This document shows, in pieces, positions 51,029-63,262 of a stretch of 64,000 nucleotides of DNA. Made by a program: the position numbers and the translations under genes. The DNA is from Agroathelia rolfsii (Eukaryota; Basidiomycota; Agaricomycetes; Amylocorticiales; Amylocorticiaceae), in assembly GCA_018343915.1 (NCBI GenBank), contig JABRWF010000005.1, positions 1,833,001 to 1,897,000 of the forward strand, given 5' to 3'. Every line of letters begins with the position of its first letter. Within the stretch, counting starts at the first letter, position 1. The notes beneath the pieces are model-generated. The model made no database searches. It saw only the letters and a list, made by a program, of their open reading frames with translations, and was not told where the DNA came from.

Positions 51029-51701
51029 TCAGTTCGAGTTTCCGCCAACAACGGGTCCAGGACCACCTGGAAATGATACAGGCACAGGCTTCTCCAAGTA
51101 GACTTGGTTCAAAACCTTGACCCTGCGTCTGTCCTGAATGACACCTCCACCCGGATTTCCAGGGAGGATGGAATTGTCTATCTCAACACTATAAACAAGC
51201 CATGTTAATCCAGGGAACAAGTTGTACGATCGTAAATATATGGGACTTACATGAGGTTGATTGAGGAAGAAACTTTGTCGGCCATTGGTCCACCTAGAAT
51301 CCTCAATTTACTGTCGGTCTCAGCCTCAAAGAATAAGCCAACCAGTCCAGCCTATTCCGACGAAGTAAAAAAAAAAAAAAAACGCGTGTGAGCTAGAATA
51401 CCACACTTTGATGGACAAATATAAATATCACCTGTGCTGGCTCCTTGGGGTCTTTAGGGACCTCCACAGACGCATCGTACTTGACTTCAGCGTCCTGTTT
51501 GAGAGCAATAGGGGCAGCATATTGACTGTAGTTGGCGACAGAAACCCTCTCTCCATTGACCGTGATACGAGCGTCTTGCGCAAGGAAACGATTGATTGCA
51601 TCGGTGACAGCCTCCTGCGTGGTAGCCTTAAGCAAGGCTGTCAAATGCTGCTGAGCCCATGCAGTGAGGCTCTGAGTGGGAATAACGATTGAGCTAGACA
51701 T
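51029..51701 (-). CDS. Small protein, NTF2/SnoaL-like fold candidate
   Basis: Three exons encode about 172 residues. The N-terminal half (SLTAWAQQHLTALLKATTQE then AINRFLAQDARITVNGERVS) resembles the helix-helix-strand opening of NTF2/SnoaL-like proteins; the middle continues GLVGLFFEAETDSKLRILGG, and the last exon carries VKVLNQVYLEKPVPVSFPGG. No signal peptide or membrane segment. Introns are near 51330-51430 and 51190-51250, both GT..AG. A TATAAATA on the minus strand at 51783-51790, 82 bp before the ATG, may be its TATA box. The fold assignment is a guess from pattern; function unknown. Confidence 0.6.
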
Positions 51702-53412
51702 TTCAGATAGTTGTGGGTTTCAAGTTATGCTTGACAGAGTGGAATGTTTGTGTGTATAACAGAAGGAGCCATGCCAGTCTTTTATTTATACGGCACAACC
51801 CCCCAGTCGGTACTCATGTTTAACCGAGAGACTATCATGAGGCGGCGCAGGACATGCAATTGTGGCAACCTTATTCTGAACAGTAATGCGGTGCTCATCT
51901 CGGAGAACAGAAGGTGATGAACAGACAGAATTATAACGATGCTTCCTTACCAAAGGGGCTGATATTGGCGCGATGCTTTTCCGTACTAAAGAATGCAATG
52001 ATGCACGGATGTATCAGAACAGCGAAGCAGGAAGCCATGATACTACATATACGGGTAAAGAGGCGAACAAAAAGGTAAGACATAAATGAGTTTGAGGGTA
52101 CTGGTGACTCAAAAATCAGGAACTGAGGCCTGTCGACTGCGCTGATGGTAGTGTCAACTCCCATAACGCTGAGGGGGAAAACGCCACTAGAACGGAATGA
52201 ATACGTCTCACCAACGTGGCGGTATTGCATATATGCGGATACGGCAAATCCGCAATTCGTTACGGCATTATGGCGTAAGCTCCAACGTTTTTATGCATGG
52301 GAATTGAGCATAGGTCAACATCAGCCGAGGAACTTGAAGCGCCATCGATTCCCGAGAAGACGCTCAGTTACCGTGGCTCCATACAAAGTGACAGTTATGT
52401 GATTACGCACTGCTATGCCGCGGAAGAAATGATGTGCTTAGTCAACGTCAACTGAGCGGCACAGGATCCGATTACGAAGCCACCAGTAGAATACATTTAG
52501 AGATTTGAAACTGAAGGTGGGGGTAGGGACAGCTCGGGCAACTGGCGGTGTGGTCAAAGTATTGGTAATACGTCAGCTGCCTGCCCCATGTAGTAATAAA
52601 GTTTTGAAAGCACCCATGTTCGGCCCACAAATAATATTACAATAGCCGCCGGTAGGATCAGTCCCAGCCGGAATGACCAAAGTTGCGAGTGAATTACTAC
52701 GCGTTGGGAGAAGCATAGTGTTAATGCGTTTTAGGGGATTGAACTGGCTCAAGCAGGTCGACCGAGCCATCTACTTGTGAAACATTAAGGCTAGCACCTC
52801 CAACTAGAAGCATTCTCGGAGTGTCGATAGTGAAATAAAGCATTAGCGGCGAATATTGAGTGTTTGTGTCTTCAGCGGTTCGAACGTTGACTCGAAGAGA
52901 TTGAACAACAAGTAATGCCACAAACAGTAACATAGAAAATGAGCTTTGATTTCATTCAGTATATCAGTGCGAATAGGTGGACTCGAAGGTGGTGATCATG
53001 GTGTAAGGCACAGTCAGCTAGGACCACTAAAAGTGCTAGATAGGCAAGGGATTTTTTTTTTCGATTTGGAGCAAATATAGCCATAAATGAGAAAAGATTT
53101 TTTTTTCACCATATTTACGTGCAAAACATCGGTACGTTCTAGCAGGCATTGGCAGCTGGTGCCAGTGGCTCCAGCTTGCACTCAGCCACTCCCATAGGCC
53201 CACATTCTTTCCATCTACTCGAATAGAACTGCTGCTTCTGCTTGTCTAGCTTCTTAACCAGTACAGATTACAGGACCTCGGTTACTTAAACTATGGATAC
53301 TACTATGTCTCTCGGCTCAGTATAGATTTCAGAGAACCTTCGCTTCGCTCATATCCATTAACATAATCCAGGCCCGACGCTTGTTGCATCCAATCCTCTT
53401 CCAGGTGTGGAA
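51702..53412. other. 1.7-kb stretch without a supported gene
   Basis: A minus-strand open stretch 52721-52933 starts with a hydrophobic MLLFVALLVVQSLRVNV, like a signal peptide, and could be the first exon of a small secreted protein, but no continuation with clear splice logic was found. Otherwise nothing seen. Confidence 0.35.
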
Positions 53413-54310
53413 TTAGCTTGAGCCATTGACCTTCTGTGTTCCTTCCGTGAATGCATCGCGGTACGTATCTACAAATTGTTTAGCCGTTCCAGCCCCAATC
53501 TCCTCTTGGCCATTCTCGAGGCCTTGAGCGATATCACGCATGAACTCTTCTATACTCATTGCGTTCGGATTCTTTGACTTTTTGTTATCGTCCGGATCAT
53601 CGTGCGACCTGTGTAGGTCTGTTTCGACCAGCGGTGGGTAAATACCTATGACGCGTACACCAGAAGAGGAAAGTTGGGCACGCAGGGACCAAGTCCAGCT
53701 GTGGATGAAGGCCTTAGTGGCTGAAAAGGAGTTGAATAATCGAAAATTGCTTCGCAATGATACGGAACACACCGTTGTAGATAGGGCAAAGAGCGATTGG
53801 TGTGAATGCCAGTATAGATGCGATGTTGATGATGGCTCCTTTCTTTTGCCGGATATGGGGGAGGAGACGGGCGGTCAAATGTACGACGCCTCTCACGTTG
53901 ATGTCAATCTCTAAATCAAGAATGCCGGGATCAATATCCTTTGTGAGGTCTATCGGTTGCTGGATGCCTGCATTGTTGACGAGACAGTCGACATCAGGGT
54001 ATCTGTCCAACAGGGTCGCAACAAAGCCATCCAACGATGGAATGTCGCCGGTGTTGAGAACTAGATAGGATAGATTTTTGTTTGAAATTTCTTTCGTCGT
54101 CTGTTGAAGTTTGGATTCGGTACGACCGGCGATTATGACTTTCTGCAAACACAAACACGATATTTGTTCATAGATCTACTTGGGACTCAGGCTTGAACTT
54201 GTTTAAGCTACCTTTCCCAGAGACAAGAAATGCTCTGCAAGCGCACGACCGATTCCACCGGCACCCCCAGTGACGAGGGCAGTATTCCAATTATAGTTGG
54301 GCTTAGACAT
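53413..54310 (-). CDS. Short-chain dehydrogenase/reductase
   Basis: Classical SDR, NAD(P)H-dependent oxidoreductase, probably cytosolic. Three exons (54212-54310, 53773-54142, 53413-53720) give 258 residues, the usual length. The nucleotide-binding motif is ALVTGGAGGIGRALAEHF; NNAGI is in CLVNNAGIQQP; the catalytic Ser is in IINIASILAF; and the YxxxK pair (YNATK) is created by the second intron, which ends TTTTCAG. The following IHSWTWSLRAQL and GVRVIGIYPPLVETDL are typical of the DltE/YqjQ-like group. Start at 54310 is the ATG directly before the Rossmann motif. Substrate unknown. It stands alone between the NTF2-like candidate and the surface protein. Confidence 0.88.
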
Positions 54311-55063
54311 GATAGGGAGTAGATGGGATAGATTACTGCTATTGCCTCAAGTTGAAGCGGTCATTTTATGCTTCAAGATAGACGTTTTCTACTGGCTAGT
54401 GGAATAGTGAACAAAAGGTGACATCATCGGAGCTGATTCGAACACAGGGAGAAGGATGAGCATCGATGAGCACAGAGCGGCTGATGTACTTGTCTACCAT
54501 GTCCTCAAGATAGATGATAGCACTTCGAGCATTCTGCACCTCTCCCAGGCTACATAACTTGGCACGGAAAGCAGCTATAACTTGAGGGCACTACTGCGTT
54601 GTTATAAACGGACACTTTTGATGAAATGATAGCTCGAGAGTGGCACTGACAAGACCACTGCCAGTGGATTGACCTGAACGACATGCTCGGGCTCATCAAG
54701 ACTGAGAGTGATGCCTCGACACTTTTGCAACTATTAATCAAGTCGATCAAACTGCTCCGTGATGTTTAGGCTTGGCCAAGGGTGCAGCAAGCGTTCTGAA
54801 TAGACGCGGGAGTTGCACAACAGACCCCATCAGTCCAGTCCTGATTGATACGTTGATATGTAGCCACCTTGGCCTGGTCGTCAAGTACATTACACCTCCC
54901 AGCGCCCAGGCTCCTCTTGTCCTGTGTCCTCCTCCAGGCCCCCGTTCGCTGTCCTCTCTGCTTCACTTTGCGTAGCCCGGTGCTCGCTCTCTCGTTCCCT
55001 CTCTAAACTTTTCACTGCTTCTTTTTTACGGGCTAGTCCCCAAGCTTTTTTCTTTTCTTTTCG
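54311..55063. other. Divergent promoter region
   Basis: No gene seen. The last 150 bp before 55064 are strongly CT-rich, typical of expressed basidiomycete genes. Confidence 0.4.
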
Positions 55064-56252
55064 TGATGCGTTCGCCAGCATTTGTTCTGTTCACCATCTT
55101 GGGAGGTGCTATGGCCGCGCCTGCTTTGCAAAGACGTAAGAGAGATAGTTTGTACTATTTTTCCAGTGTCGATATTCAAGGCTGCTATCTTAGGTGCTCC
55201 TGGCTGCCCTTCTACGAGCGGTTCTGGAGGCTCTCTTTCCGGTACCCCAGTCACTAGCGGCGATACCGCAGGAGATGTGTTGCTGACTTGCACTTACTCG
55301 GACTGCGGTGCCTGCGTTTACTTTGCTGGCGTAAATCCTATAAACTTTCTGTCCTTCCTAGACCAATTTTTTATCCAATCTTACACATCTCTTAGAATGG
55401 CGAGTTTTCCTCTGGTGCAAGCACTTGCCCCAAGGGACTAGTACAAGGAGGGACTACCGGCTCTGGCACCGGATCAGCGACTTCCTCTAGCGCTGATATA
55501 GCAACTACGACCACTTCGTTAGTATTTTTTTTTTCATGATTTTCATGATCTGCCTACTGATTGACTACTTTTCCGATAATTAGAGTTGCGCCGGTAACCA
55601 CTACATCTTCAGCAACATTCACCACATCCACCACTGAGTACGTCAACATATTCTTTTATTTTCTGGTAATTGCCTGTCCTTACCGATTAGTAAAACCCTG
55701 CATACCCATCATACTACTTCTTCATCATCAACTACAACCTCAATATTTACTTCTTCAACGGCGATCATTGACACTACTACGTCTACGTCGACCACTTCCA
55801 CTTCTGTTTCCTCGTCCTCGTCTTCAACTTCAACCTTGGCTTCAACCACGTTCACTTCTACGTCTTCTATCACTTCGTCAACCATCTCCAGCAGCACGAC
55901 GACCGCATCATCTACGATCGGCGCGTTGAGTTCTTCGATCACCACCATCTCGGCCTCCGCTAGTGGTGCCATCGCTCCTGTATCAAGTGGTCTCGTAGCA
56001 CCCTCAAGCGTTACGGCTCTCAGCACCGCGGCGGAATCCAGCACTGGCACAGACTCGACAGCAACACCGACTCCATCACCTTCATCGTCGTCGTCAGTCG
56101 CTACTACAACGTCCACTTCCACTGCAGCTGCTAGCACCAGCGCCAGCTCGTCATCCTCATCAGCCGCATCGAGGAGCATGGGTGGCTCCGGCTCATATAC
56201 ATGGAGCATTGTTGCCGCTGCTGCTATCGGAAGCATCATGTGTGCGCTCTAA
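55064..56252 (+). CDS. Ser/Thr-rich secreted protein, probably GPI-anchored
   Basis: Signal peptide MRSPAFVLFTILGGAMAAPA, then a small module with five or more cysteines (GCPSTSG, LLTCTYSDCGACVYFAG, ASTCPKGL), then about 230 residues of almost pure Ser/Thr/Ala, then a C-terminal hydrophobic tail (SYTWSIVAAAAIGSIMCAL) preceded by GGSG, which looks like a GPI attachment signal. Four introns, including one directly after the signal peptide (near 55137-55190) and short ones at 55330-55396, about 55518-55583 and about 55639-55691; the second splits the Cys module. The Ser/Thr stretch is likely heavily O-mannosylated. I do not recognise a family for the Cys module. Probable cell-wall or hyphal-surface protein. 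Confidence 0.75.
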
Positions 56253-57973
56253 GGATGCGAGGTGACGGGCTAGGGACCTACACGTTCTCAACAGGCCCTC
56301 GTATGCGCCTACTTCTACTTTCTTTCGACTTCACATGATGACGGGTGTGTACGGACTATTGTTGAGATCATATTGCCTTTTCTTCATTTTGGTGTGCCAC
56401 CACGATGGCTGGACTATACATTTGTTTCGCTTCATGGGATTAGTTGAATCCATTTTTCTTACATTATTTTTACGACAATTGAACGCCTTCTCCTAAGGAG
56501 GCATGGTGCCGCCATGAGGCGGTGTCTTTGAAAAACGCATCTGGATCTGTGGCCCATTGAATTCTCCCTCTCTCGAGCCGCCAGCATCTTATGCTGGCTC
56601 ACATTTTCAATGCGCATATAACTGATTACCTACCGTTACTGGTATTTTTTGTGTGCCACGGCTGCTATGACACTCCAAATATTAACCGTGTGATAAGCCA
56701 TTGATCACGCCTTTTCTTGTGCTCATGCTCAAACCTGGGTACTATTGTTGCCGCCTTCGACACTTGATACCCTCACACACCAAGGTTGCATCGCCGCTTC
56801 ATTCATGCTTTTTGCGCCTGAATGATATTGTCGTCATTTCACTGCTGCGGCCAATTATGATATGATATAACAGCTGCCGCCCTTTCTGCTGTCGCCATTA
56901 TTATTTTTTTTTCTGAGCCCGCCGTCCCACTTCGCCCATGCCCACCGGTATACGCCTCTGGGTATCGCCATCCTGTTACATCTGGTGAAGGCATTGTAGT
57001 CTCATTGATGATTTATATCGCGTTTCTTCGTGAAACAAGAATAAGTTGCTGTTGTTGCTCGCTGTCCCTGATAGGTCTGTCCCTCTTACCAGCACCGACA
57101 ACTCATAATTTCCGTCTCCAAGATGTTTCGCACACGCCTCTCACCTATGCATTCCTAACTTATGAAATGCCGCCTCTCATCTCTCTCCTTAATACGGGAT
57201 CCCAATCGGTAGGAGAGTCCCCCCAAAATGCGGAGCGCTTCAAGTTTTTTTCTTCTCCATAATGAAAATAGGCTGCACAGTCTTGTGGCCACTTTCTCAA
57301 TATATTGATCAGCTAGTGCATCAAAAAAAGATGTCAAAGGCGACTTTTAACTCTACATAATAATGTATACCTTGATAGCAATGGCACAGGCTAAAGTTCT
57401 GAAAGTAAGTACTGTATGACTCAAGGTAATGGCGAAGAAGCACGATTTTCCAGCTATTAAATAGGCAAATAAATAAATAAATAACAGAGGCTCAGTGAAG
57501 ATAACACTAGGGTATAGCTATATACGTTAATAAACACAACACTGTTTACTGTCCAATTAAGCCCAGCGAGACACGGGATCGCTAGTGTTTGGGGGGGGGG
57601 CCTCCGAGTCTGAAACAGATCCGTAAGGAAGTAAAGCGTACAAATCAATAAGTCTTCTCCGCTCAGTGCAGTTCTCGAAGTTAATCCAAAATCTTGCTAG
57701 AGACGGACGGTTACATCTGGTTGCATCATAGAGTAAGACCATTAAGCGAGCTCCAAGCGACCCCCATGTTCTCACTAGGAATCAAGGTCGACGTCCCCAA
57801 AACTTCGATTGTATCTTATCTCTGTACATATTCATTCTTGAATATGCAGAATAATACGACAGAATATATGTACCCTAAAATTAACCAGGATCATAATGCT
57901 CTTGATATTACGTGCTTGATAAAATAAAATAAAAAGTAAAAGGAATGAAGACTCGGGATCGCCTCTAACGCAA
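56253..57973. other. Intergenic stretch
   Basis: T-rich 3' flank of the surface-protein gene; AAATAAATAAAT at 57468-57483; a G-run at 57591-57600. No gene seen. Confidence 0.4.
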
Positions 57974-60273
57974 TCAAGCGGAAACATCCGTGGCTTTATC
58001 GTCTTCCTCTTGCAATGCCCTCTCCTTGTCCATTGACGTATGCAGAGGCAGGTGCTTCATGAGGAAACTGGCGAGCACACCAATACCCGCGATACCCACG
58101 TAGACCTGCCAGATGACCTTCAAGCTTTGCGCAAACGCCACACCGATTTCCTTCTGCAGGATCTCGGGTAATGAATTGATGATAGGTATGGCATAGTACG
58201 CAATTTCGCTCCCTTGGGGGAACTTTTGCAAAAAGGCGGCTGGCATGTGCTTTTGCAGAACCGTTCCACCAATATTGATACCCTATACCTATTTCGAGAC
58301 GACATAAAGGGATGGGCACGCATGGATGGCAAAGTTGAAAAAAAAAAACCCACCTGAGCAAGAAACATGAAGAATTCCATGGCAGAAGCGGCTTGGTTGA
58401 TCGGAACTGACAGAATGAGCCGAAACGAAATTTTAGCGTCAGGGTTGATAACGATATGATCAGACGAGGGCTTTCATCATACCTGGAGCCAGGACTGGGA
58501 GATACGTTGTGGTCGCCAACAATCCGAGACCGATGCCGCCGATGATGAGAAACCCGATCATCTCTCCAATCGAGGTATCAGTACGGAGCAGGGTGAACAG
58601 ACCGATGGCGACCATGAGGAAGACCAATGAGAGCCAGAGCTGGGGACGGTAATGTTGCGTCTTTTTGATCGATGCCCCGGCCATAATGCCGACAGGTCCG
58701 ACTACAAGCGCAAGGGAGAGAAATTTCACACCAGAAGCGATGGGCGATAGGCCTTTGCATGCCTGCAAATACACCGGCACGTAATATAAAAGCAGCGTCG
58801 TTGTCATTATTATTCAAGTCTGAAAGAGGACAAATATGCAGCAGCTCATAAATGATACCGATCTGCACGAGCTGTGAAATGAAGTTTCAGCGGCCGCATT
58901 ACGCGTCGACATCAACGAGAATGGAATCTTGAAATTGAAACAAATCACACAGGTGCTTGAGATTCTGCAAGGTTCGATTGATTGTCGAATAAAGAGCTTA
59001 CCAAGGGGAATTTAGACACCAGGGTCTCGTAAATAATTACGACGAGCAACCGAACGAGTCCCAGGATTAAAGGGGCCAGCACGTGGACGGACGACCATGC
59101 ATATTGAATTCCGCTCCAGGTCAAAGCCATCACTACCGCCGTTGTTGAACCAATAATGAGAATTGTACCGCTGCATTTTAACAAATCAGTTGTCGATCAA
59201 GTGGGCAGGTCAGCGTAGATAGGAATCTCACATCCAATCGACCTTGGAAATCTTCTCCGACAAGGTACCAGGCGGTGTATTAACGCGCAGGAATAGCAGG
59301 ATTAAAATAGCGGAGGCGCCGCAGAATGGTATGTTGAGATCTGAGAGGGCAAAGAAACGTGTCAAAATAAGGACAGTACAATTGATATCATATACGCACA
59401 GAATAGCCATCTCCACTTGGACCCCGATTGAGCAAGAGCACCACCCACAATGGGACCAATGCCGCTCGAGATGTAGAACGCACTACCATGGTGAATGAGT
59501 ACAAAACAGAAGATGAAGTACACGATAAACGTCATCCTGAAACTTTTTTCAATGAAAACACATACATTCCCAGCAGTCCGTTGAACATGCCACGCTCGCG
59601 AAGCGGTACAAGATCTGCCATAGTGATTGCCGTCATTGACGCGATCGCACCGCCACCAAGACCCTGTATGGCTTTTGGAGAAATTAGGACAAGTCTTATG
59701 CCTCATTATACACCATGACAAACACTCACTTGTACCCGCGATCAAAAATTTCATACTATTTGCTGCGCCACAGAGAGCGGCACCCACAGACATGATGATG
59801 AGCGCAGCGAGCATGACGGGACGGCGACCAGCTTGAAATATCTGCAGAATATGATATATTTTTCAATATGTATATGGCAGAAAATTAGGTAATTGTCTTC
59901 ACCTGTGCCAGACTACCAGTCAAGGGAATAAAAGCGGATGCAGCGAGAGTATACGCAGAGCCAACCCAGACAAACTCGTTGCTGCCAAGATCATGAACGA
60001 TGCGAGGAAGAGCTGTAGACACTGCCGACTACCGATTCCGGAGTGTGCCACGAAAGAGTTTGTTCAGTATGTGGCGGTCAAAGATAAACAAGCGTTCGAT
60101 AGGACTGCACAAAGCACCAGCTTCAATCCGGTTATCATAGTTGCAACACAGATTCCAAGCATTACCAACCAGAAACGAAAGTCGCGCTTGGGGTGATCAT
60201 CTGAGGCCATCTCAGTTGGAGACTCCGTAGACTTGACAGGATTTAGATGTGGGTATTCGATAGACAATGGCAT
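57974..60273 (-). pseudogene. Decayed MFS exporter copy, MFS3
   Basis: Paralog of MFS1 and MFS2 with the same eleven-exon plan; exons 1, 2, 4-7 and 9 match MFS1 exactly in length. Lesions relative to both intact copies: exon 8 (58850-58927) is 78 nt instead of 88, a 10-nt loss near 58888 that shifts the frame; the donor of intron 8 reads AT instead of GT and its acceptor AT instead of AG; exon 10 lacks 9 nt (the Arg-Asn-Phe of the FLRNFAQ block); exon 11 begins with GTA TAG, so the conserved Trp of VWGI is a stop (58283-58285), and 12 nt are missing a little later. Exon 3 also has a 6-nt insertion. N-terminal exons remain open. Several independent lesions make an assembly error unlikely. Head-to-head with the decayed hydrolase at 60972. 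Confidence 0.85.
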
Positions 60274-60971
60274 GGAGATGGGTAGGCCTGCCGATAGTTT
60301 GCCCCGAGCACAAGTTGGAGGATGTGAAAACAGAAAGAAGCGTGAGGACGATATGGACAGACCGTGAGTTGAAAAAGCCTTGTATTATATGCCGTCACCA
60401 CAAGTAAGGAAAGCCGAGTACTAGTGCTGCAATATTCAACGCTATGCAAACTCATCCGAGGCAGAGATTTGAAATAAAAATGGATATTTGACGTCGATGA
60501 ATAATGGGAAATGATGAAAGACTGCGACATTTGGCCATACAAAACGCACCCATCGCTCATGCAACTCGAGCATTGCAAATACTGCATGCATCAGACCAGA
60601 GTATCGACTCGGAGCCCGGTACCCCACCGGATGCATGCCTTCGATGAATTCATTTCCAAAAAAAATGCAACCCGACACCCGCTCGGGTCAACATGCTTGA
60701 AGATTCAGTCTATAAGCTGCTTATTCGGCGCCTTCGTCAATTCTTAAGCTTAATCTTGTGGCCGCTCACCGGCGCTCACCTGTCGCGCCATCCCACCCGC
60801 CGTGCTCAGGCGCTGATCCAACTGCGGTCCAATCAATCAAGAAACAATAAGTCATTCCTGGTCTCTACTTTATTCTCCAACGTCTTCAATACGGTCCTTT
60901 GCACATAGAATTTCCGGGTTGCGCACATATATAAGCAACTTGAGCTACATACTTTCAAGTAGATAAGAGAA
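60274..60971. other. Divergent promoter of the decayed pair
   Basis: 0.7 kb between the two ATGs. At 60442-60458, minus strand, CGGATGAGTTTGCATAG may be a degenerate form of the CGGAGCTTACGCAG motif found before MFS1 and MFS2, 169 bp from the MFS3 ATG. The match is weak. Confidence 0.3.
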
Positions 60972-62272
60972 ATGACATACGGAGAAATCAGTCCCTTGGA
61001 GCTATCCACCTTATCGCTTCGTTTTCTTTGGTTTGGTGAGATTCATTTTTTGGGTTCTGCTCTGCTCAGGCTGGCCGTGTCGTTTCACGAATCGTACTCA
61101 ATTTTTTCCATTTTCGTGGGATCACAGCGCTACTTGCAACGATCCACATCCTATCCTATCCTTTTTCTTCCACCAGCTTCTCCTTATGCCGCACACTATG
61201 GTGCCGGTTTGTCCGAACAATGTGTCCAGACAGCACCGTCCGGCAGCTTCAATTCGTTCTGCCGCCCGTCAATGTCTCGTATAAGCAGTACACAACAAAA
61301 CGCTCGCTGCCAGTTGATAGTGAAGACATATGCCAAGGCGCCCGACTCCACTGGTTTGGTCACAACCAGGGAAAATACACGTTGCTGTATTTCCATGGTA
61401 TGCACAGTTTTATTTATCGTGCACTATAACGCCTAGCATTATACTCACGAGCTTATTAGGGGGTGGATATGTAATGCCTGCTGTAAACAGTCACTATCTC
61501 CTCGTTGATTTCCTTCGCAATGAAATCAAAGCGCGATACACAAAAACATCAGCGTGGCCTTCTTAGAGTGCAGTCAGTAACAGGATTTTGCCATCATGAT
61601 CTACTTACTCAAGACACAAACTCAGCTCTCGCTAATCATGCCCCTTGGCCCCGGCAAGGGCGACAGGCCGTCGCGGCTCTCAACCATCTCCTCCGCAAGG
61701 GTGTTCCTCCAGAGCCAATCATTATTGCAGGCGACTCTGTCGGCGGCCACCAAGTAGCATTCCTGCCGGGACATATCCTGAACCCCCATCCGGCCATCGA
61801 ACCGATAGACCCGCTAAAGCATCCGCTCGCAGGCGCCGTCATGATCTCCCCCTGGGTCACATTCGACGAGTACGCGCCTTCGTACAAGCTGAACGCCACC
61901 ACGGACCTCATGCCTGTATCAGCACTTCGTCGATGGGCCAATTTGCTCAAGTCCTCACAGCAGTCGGCCGAGGAGAAAGGGCCTGAGCCTGGGTATTTTG
62001 AGCCTAAGAAAGCGGAGACGGAATGGTGGGCCGGTCTTTCTCGTGCCGTCCAGCGTGTCTTGATCACGGCTGGCGGTGTGGAAGTCATGATCGACGATGC
62101 GGTCTCACTCGGAGAAAAGATGCGGACCGGGTCGAAGATGGATCGTGAAGGTATCCAGATTTTCGTTGAGGAAGGGATTGGCCACAACGAGCCGATTGCA
62201 GAGTTTGCAACGGGTAATAACCATGGGCTAACAACAACGCGGATTCTTACGTGGGTTGGTAATTTACTGTAG
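60972..62272 (+). pseudogene. Alpha/beta hydrolase copy with frameshift
   Basis: Paralog of the hydrolase at 35650-36917 with four exons (60972-61035, 61128-61397, 61460-61572, 61626-62272). Exons 1 and 2 have identical lengths (64 and 270 nt) to the intact gene. Exon 3 is 113 nt instead of 114: one base is missing near 61546, so the frame reads into a TAG at 61564-61566. Downstream the original frame is open and keeps the nucleophile elbow GDSVG, the acid region VMIDDAV and the His in IGHNEP. Protein-level conservation remains high, so the loss is either recent or a sequencing error. An alternative start inside exon 4 would lack the HGGG oxyanion hole. Confidence 0.7.
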
Positions 62273-63192
62273 TACGGATTGAATCTGGCGTGTGGTGTCA
62301 CTGCGATAGAATCCATACTTGTTTACCGTTAATGAATAGAAATGACGACATAAACGTCCTATACAATGTAATGAATGAATGTTCCAATCAACATTTGGGA
62401 GTAAGATACCGTATCTGTGGAGCATCAAGAAATAGTGTAGTTGATTACGCCTTCAGGGGAAAACAGGAGTGCCTGGTGTAATTCATCTATGTGTGCGGCA
62501 ACATAAACTGATTTCATTGTAGAGCATGAGATTCCGAGAAATTTTATCTGCATATGGATTTCAATGCAAAGGATAGGGAGCAGTTAGCTATCGGGTTAAT
62601 TTTCCAAGGATATTTTAGCTTTATCGACATTTCAGGAATTGCGATATTTTCCAGCGTCTGTGATAGAATCTAGTTGCTCATCCAAGCCATCCAGAGGCAG
62701 CACATATAGCAAATAAAACAGTCATACTGCACGCGAGAACCAAAGTCGTAGTAAGCAAGAATGATGAAGCATTTGACTGGGAGATAGTACAAAAAAGAAA
62801 GGCGTTATACACTAGTACCCTAAGTGGTATGTATACCAGTCCAGACACTAGGAGACACCGGGATCACGGATGTAATGAGCGAGGGACGAGCGCTCGATGA
62901 GCCAATGAAGGCCATAACGGGTGCAAAAGTACTAAAAGTCTCGCACAGCCACCTAAGCTCAAGGGCCGGACCGATCCGAACCGCCGCAGTTCTCACTGTA
63001 CATACAGCGAGCGCTTGTCAACTTTCTTTCTACAAGTGTCCAGTACACATATTTTTTTGACAGCGCTTGTGAGTGATTGGGTTACTGTGTACATTCTGAC
63101 TTATATAGCTAACAGGGGTCGCTAGGTACATAGGTGTTTGGTGGAATAGTTAAAAACAGTAGCACTGTGCATACTTATTGCCGGTGCCAGTG
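62273..63192. other. Intergenic stretch
   Basis: No gene seen. Confidence 0.35.
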
Positions 63193-63262
63193 TCAATACC
63201 ATCCTCAAATTTCTCGCAATCCCACTCAGGCGCAAACTCAAGAATTTCTAGTACATGTACAT
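63193..63262 (-). pseudogene. Relic of a cytochrome P450 C-terminus
   Basis: On the minus strand 63193-63243 reads LEFAPEWDCEKFEDGIDT, closely matching LEFAPGWDRRKFEDGIDN near the C-terminus of the P450 at 46430-48374. DNA similarity extends into the following region (about 63140-63190) with an insertion, but no haem loop or earlier exon is recognisable nearby. It is a fragment only. Confidence 0.75.

Noticed and set aside
52721..52933. Possible small secreted protein with a hydrophobic N-terminus
   Set aside because: Only 70 codons, no continuation exon with clear splice sites, no recognised motif.
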